Part shown: positions 6,299 through 7,333 of the stretch, in pieces
How the letters are laid out: the number at the start of each line of letters is the position of its first letter
How positions within the stretch are numbered: the first letter of the stretch is position 1
Source: Crocinitomicaceae bacterium
GTDB taxonomy: Bacteria > Bacteroidota > Bacteroidia > Flavobacteriales_D > Sanyastnellaceae
Reading direction: 5' to 3'
DNA length: 7,333 nucleotides
NCBI GenBank assembly: GCA_020848015.1
Contig: JADLBA010000087.1
Span: 1 to 7,333 of the forward strand
Translations under genes and position numbers: made by a program
The notes under the pieces: model-generated
What the model was told of the DNA's origin: nothing
Seen by the model: only the letters and a program-made list of their open reading frames with translations
Databases searched by the model: none

Positions 6299-6418
6299 TC
6301 ATTTAATTTTTATATTCTGCACCCCAGGAGGGGATTCAGCACACAAATTGGCTCCTTTTGGGGATCGCCTCACTGCCTGGCTTTCCACAGTGTGAACCAA
6401 CCATGGACATTTTTTAAA
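6299..6418 (-). other. GC-richer island with a 39-codon startless frame in the divergent spacer
   Basis: The divergent spacer 6219-6512 is AT-rich except for about 6320-6405. On the minus strand this part is open for 39 codons with no ATG (CPWLVHTVESQAVRR, then SPKGANLCAESPPGVQ), ending at TGA 6299-6301. It contains CCCC-AGGA-GGGG (6322-6333) and CACTG/CAGTG (6371-6375, 6388-6392). The composition and compact inverted repeats suggest a fragment of a dispersed repeat or of a former gene. I cannot assign it, and a functional small protein is unlikely. Confidence 0.35.
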
Positions 6419-6452
6419 TCATAATAAAAAGGGGGATAGAATAGTATTTGTC

Positions 6453-6484
6453 TTGAGGCATAAATAAAAGTATCACTATTTTTG
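6453..6484 (+). promoter_or_regulatory. Promoter of the XRE-Res operon
   Basis: TTG at 6453-6455, a 21-nt spacer and TATTTTTG at 6477-6484 match the Bacteroidota -33/-7 consensus, with the -7 element exact. Transcription would start around 6490, giving a leader of only about 20 nt before the ATG at 6513. Confidence 0.55.
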
Positions 6485-6497
6485 ACGCGATTGTCAA
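6482..6497 (+). promoter_or_regulatory. Possible operator of the XRE regulator
   Basis: TTGAC and GTCAA form a 5-bp inverted repeat with a 6-bp centre. It overlaps the end of the -7 element and the predicted transcription start. A dimeric XRE protein bound here would block its own promoter, as controller proteins of some restriction systems do. Short arms make a chance match possible. Confidence 0.32.
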
Positions 6498-6512
6498 GAA
6501 ATACAATTCAAG

Positions 6513-6881
6513 ATGCAAACAGAAAATTTAGGTGGATTCATTAGACAGCTCAGAGAACAGGCAGAAATGCCATTGCGGAAACTTGCTGCATTGCTCGACA
6601 TTGACCAAAGTACATTAAGTAAATTGGAACGTGGCGAGCGACCAGTAAGCCGACAAATGTTGCCAATCATAGCAAAGACATTCAAAGTGGACGAGAAAGA
6701 ACTTGTAATTAAGTTTATGAGCAAACAAGTGGCTTATCAACTGGCAGATGAGAAATATGCCAAAGACATTTTGATAGCGGCAGAGGAAGAACTTAGCTAT
6801 GCTAAATCGCGAACACCTTTGAAAAAAGAAAAACCAAGTGAGCAAATAAAATACCTAAGCAAAAAGAACGGTAAGAAGTAA
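6513..6881 (+). CDS. XRE-family helix-turn-helix transcriptional regulator
   Basis: This is a 122-residue protein starting at ATG 6513. Residues 6-64 form a Cro/C1-type helix-turn-helix domain. FIRQLREQAEMPLRKLAALL makes helices 1-2, and DQSTLSKLERGERPVS is the recognition helix with the family-typical S-x-L-S-K-L-E-R-G turn. IAKTFKVDEKELVIKF completes the five-helix fold. The remaining 55 residues are charged, with a Lys-rich tail (LSKKNGKK), and may add dimer or DNA contacts. The stop TAA overlaps the ATG of the downstream Res gene by one base (TAATG), implying translational coupling. A consensus promoter lies just upstream, and an inverted repeat over its -7 element suggests autoregulation. 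By position it is probably the controller of the restriction locus; this is inferred. Confidence 0.92.
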   Translation: MQTENLGGFIRQLREQAEMPLRKLAALLDIDQSTLSKLERGERPVSRQMLPIIAKTFKVDEKELVIKFMSKQVAYQLADEKYAKDILIAAEEELSYAKSRTPLKKEKPSEQIKYLSKKNGKK

Positions 6882-7333
6882 TGGAATTACAATTAGAGAA
6901 TTTAAAATATCAGGACACCGCTATTCAGGCAGTCATTAAAGTGTTTGACGGAACAGAGAAAAACACTTTTGACAATGCATGTATTGATGGAATACGTTCT
7001 AATTTTTATAAACTAACTGCTTCGCAGTTAGCCGACAATATTAAAGCGATTGCAAAAGAAAACGGCATTGATGAAGAAACTGCAAAGTATTCAGCCGACA
7101 ATGACCTCTGTATTGAAATGGAAACCGGAACAGGTAAAACACTTGTTTATATCAAGACCATTTACGAGTTATACAAACACTACGCTTTTACTAAGTTCAT
7201 AATTCTTGTTCCTTCAATTGCTATCAGACAAGGAACATTAGGAACATTTAAAACATTTGAAAAGCAATTGGAAAGCATTTACGGATTTAAGGTTTCGGCT
7301 TTTGATTATGACAGCAAGAAACTGAATACAGTA
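6881..7333 (+). CDS. Type III restriction-modification Res-type subunit, N-terminal part
   Basis: The ATG at 6881 overlaps the regulator's stop, and 151 codons are visible before the window ends in frame. Type III Res proteins are usually about 900-1000 residues, so most of this gene is missing. LKYQDTAIQAV at residues 8-18 resembles the N-terminal Q-motif region. CIEMETGTGKTLVYIKTIYE (78-97) contains the Walker A motif of superfamily 2 helicases (GTGKT, Lys86), and FIILVPSIAIRQG (106-118) is motif Ia in the form typical of Type III Res subunits. The family couples ATP-dependent movement on DNA to cleavage by a C-terminal nuclease, together with a Mod methyltransferase. DExH motif II and the nuclease lie beyond the window. 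No mod gene is upstream; the usual order is mod then res. A related SF2 helicase-nuclease of another defence system is possible. Confidence 0.85.
   Translation, partial: MELQLENLKYQDTAIQAVIKVFDGTEKNTFDNACIDGIRSNFYKLTASQLADNIKAIAKENGIDEETAKYSADNDLCIEMETGTGKTLVYIKTIYELYKHYAFTKFIILVPSIAIRQGTLGTFKTFEKQLESIYGFKVSAFDYDSKKLNTV

Overview
The window looks like a chromosomal segment of a Bacteroidota bacterium. No marker gene is present, so this rests on style. It carries a lipoprotein with an LSSC lipobox followed by CATLFN, several Sec-exported surface proteins with glycine-rich or SBBP repeats, and outer-membrane beta-barrel proteins. Spacers are AT-rich, ribosome-binding sites are weak, and there is at least one good match to the Bacteroidota promoter consensus (TTG, about 19-21 nt, TAnnTTTG).

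Layout. Positions 1-795 (+) hold the 3' part of an outer-membrane beta-barrel protein. It converges, with a 24-bp gap, on a minus-strand gene at 820-1692 for a membrane-anchored coiled-coil protein. A gene-free AT-rich spacer (1693-2247) follows, containing a 115-bp palindromic element that resembles a miniature mobile element. Two minus-strand genes (2248-3117 and 3253-4179) encode exported proteins with different N-terminal parts joined to the same kind of C-terminal glycine-rich domain, about 43-45% Gly, of the type found in phage tail-fibre tips and bacterial surface proteins. Next, 4564-5084 (-) is a broken SBBP (beta-propeller-type) repeat gene with a recognisable signal peptide, three frame changes and a nonsense codon. 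Then 5205-6218 (-) encodes a lipoprotein with a probable C-terminal outer-membrane barrel.

Across a divergent spacer of about 290 bp, the character changes to defence. A small XRE-family regulator (6513-6881, +) overlaps by one base (TAATG) the start of a Res-type subunit of a Type III restriction-modification system (6881 to beyond the window end). A consensus promoter and a small inverted repeat over its -7 element suggest that the regulator controls its own operon.

Taken together, the left six-sevenths is a cell-surface region made of adhesin-like and barrel proteins, one of them decaying. The right end is the beginning of a defence cassette. The most unusual items are the paired glycine-rich surface proteins, the 115-bp palindromic element, the degraded SBBP gene, and the regulator-Res start of a Type III-like locus with no methyltransferase upstream.
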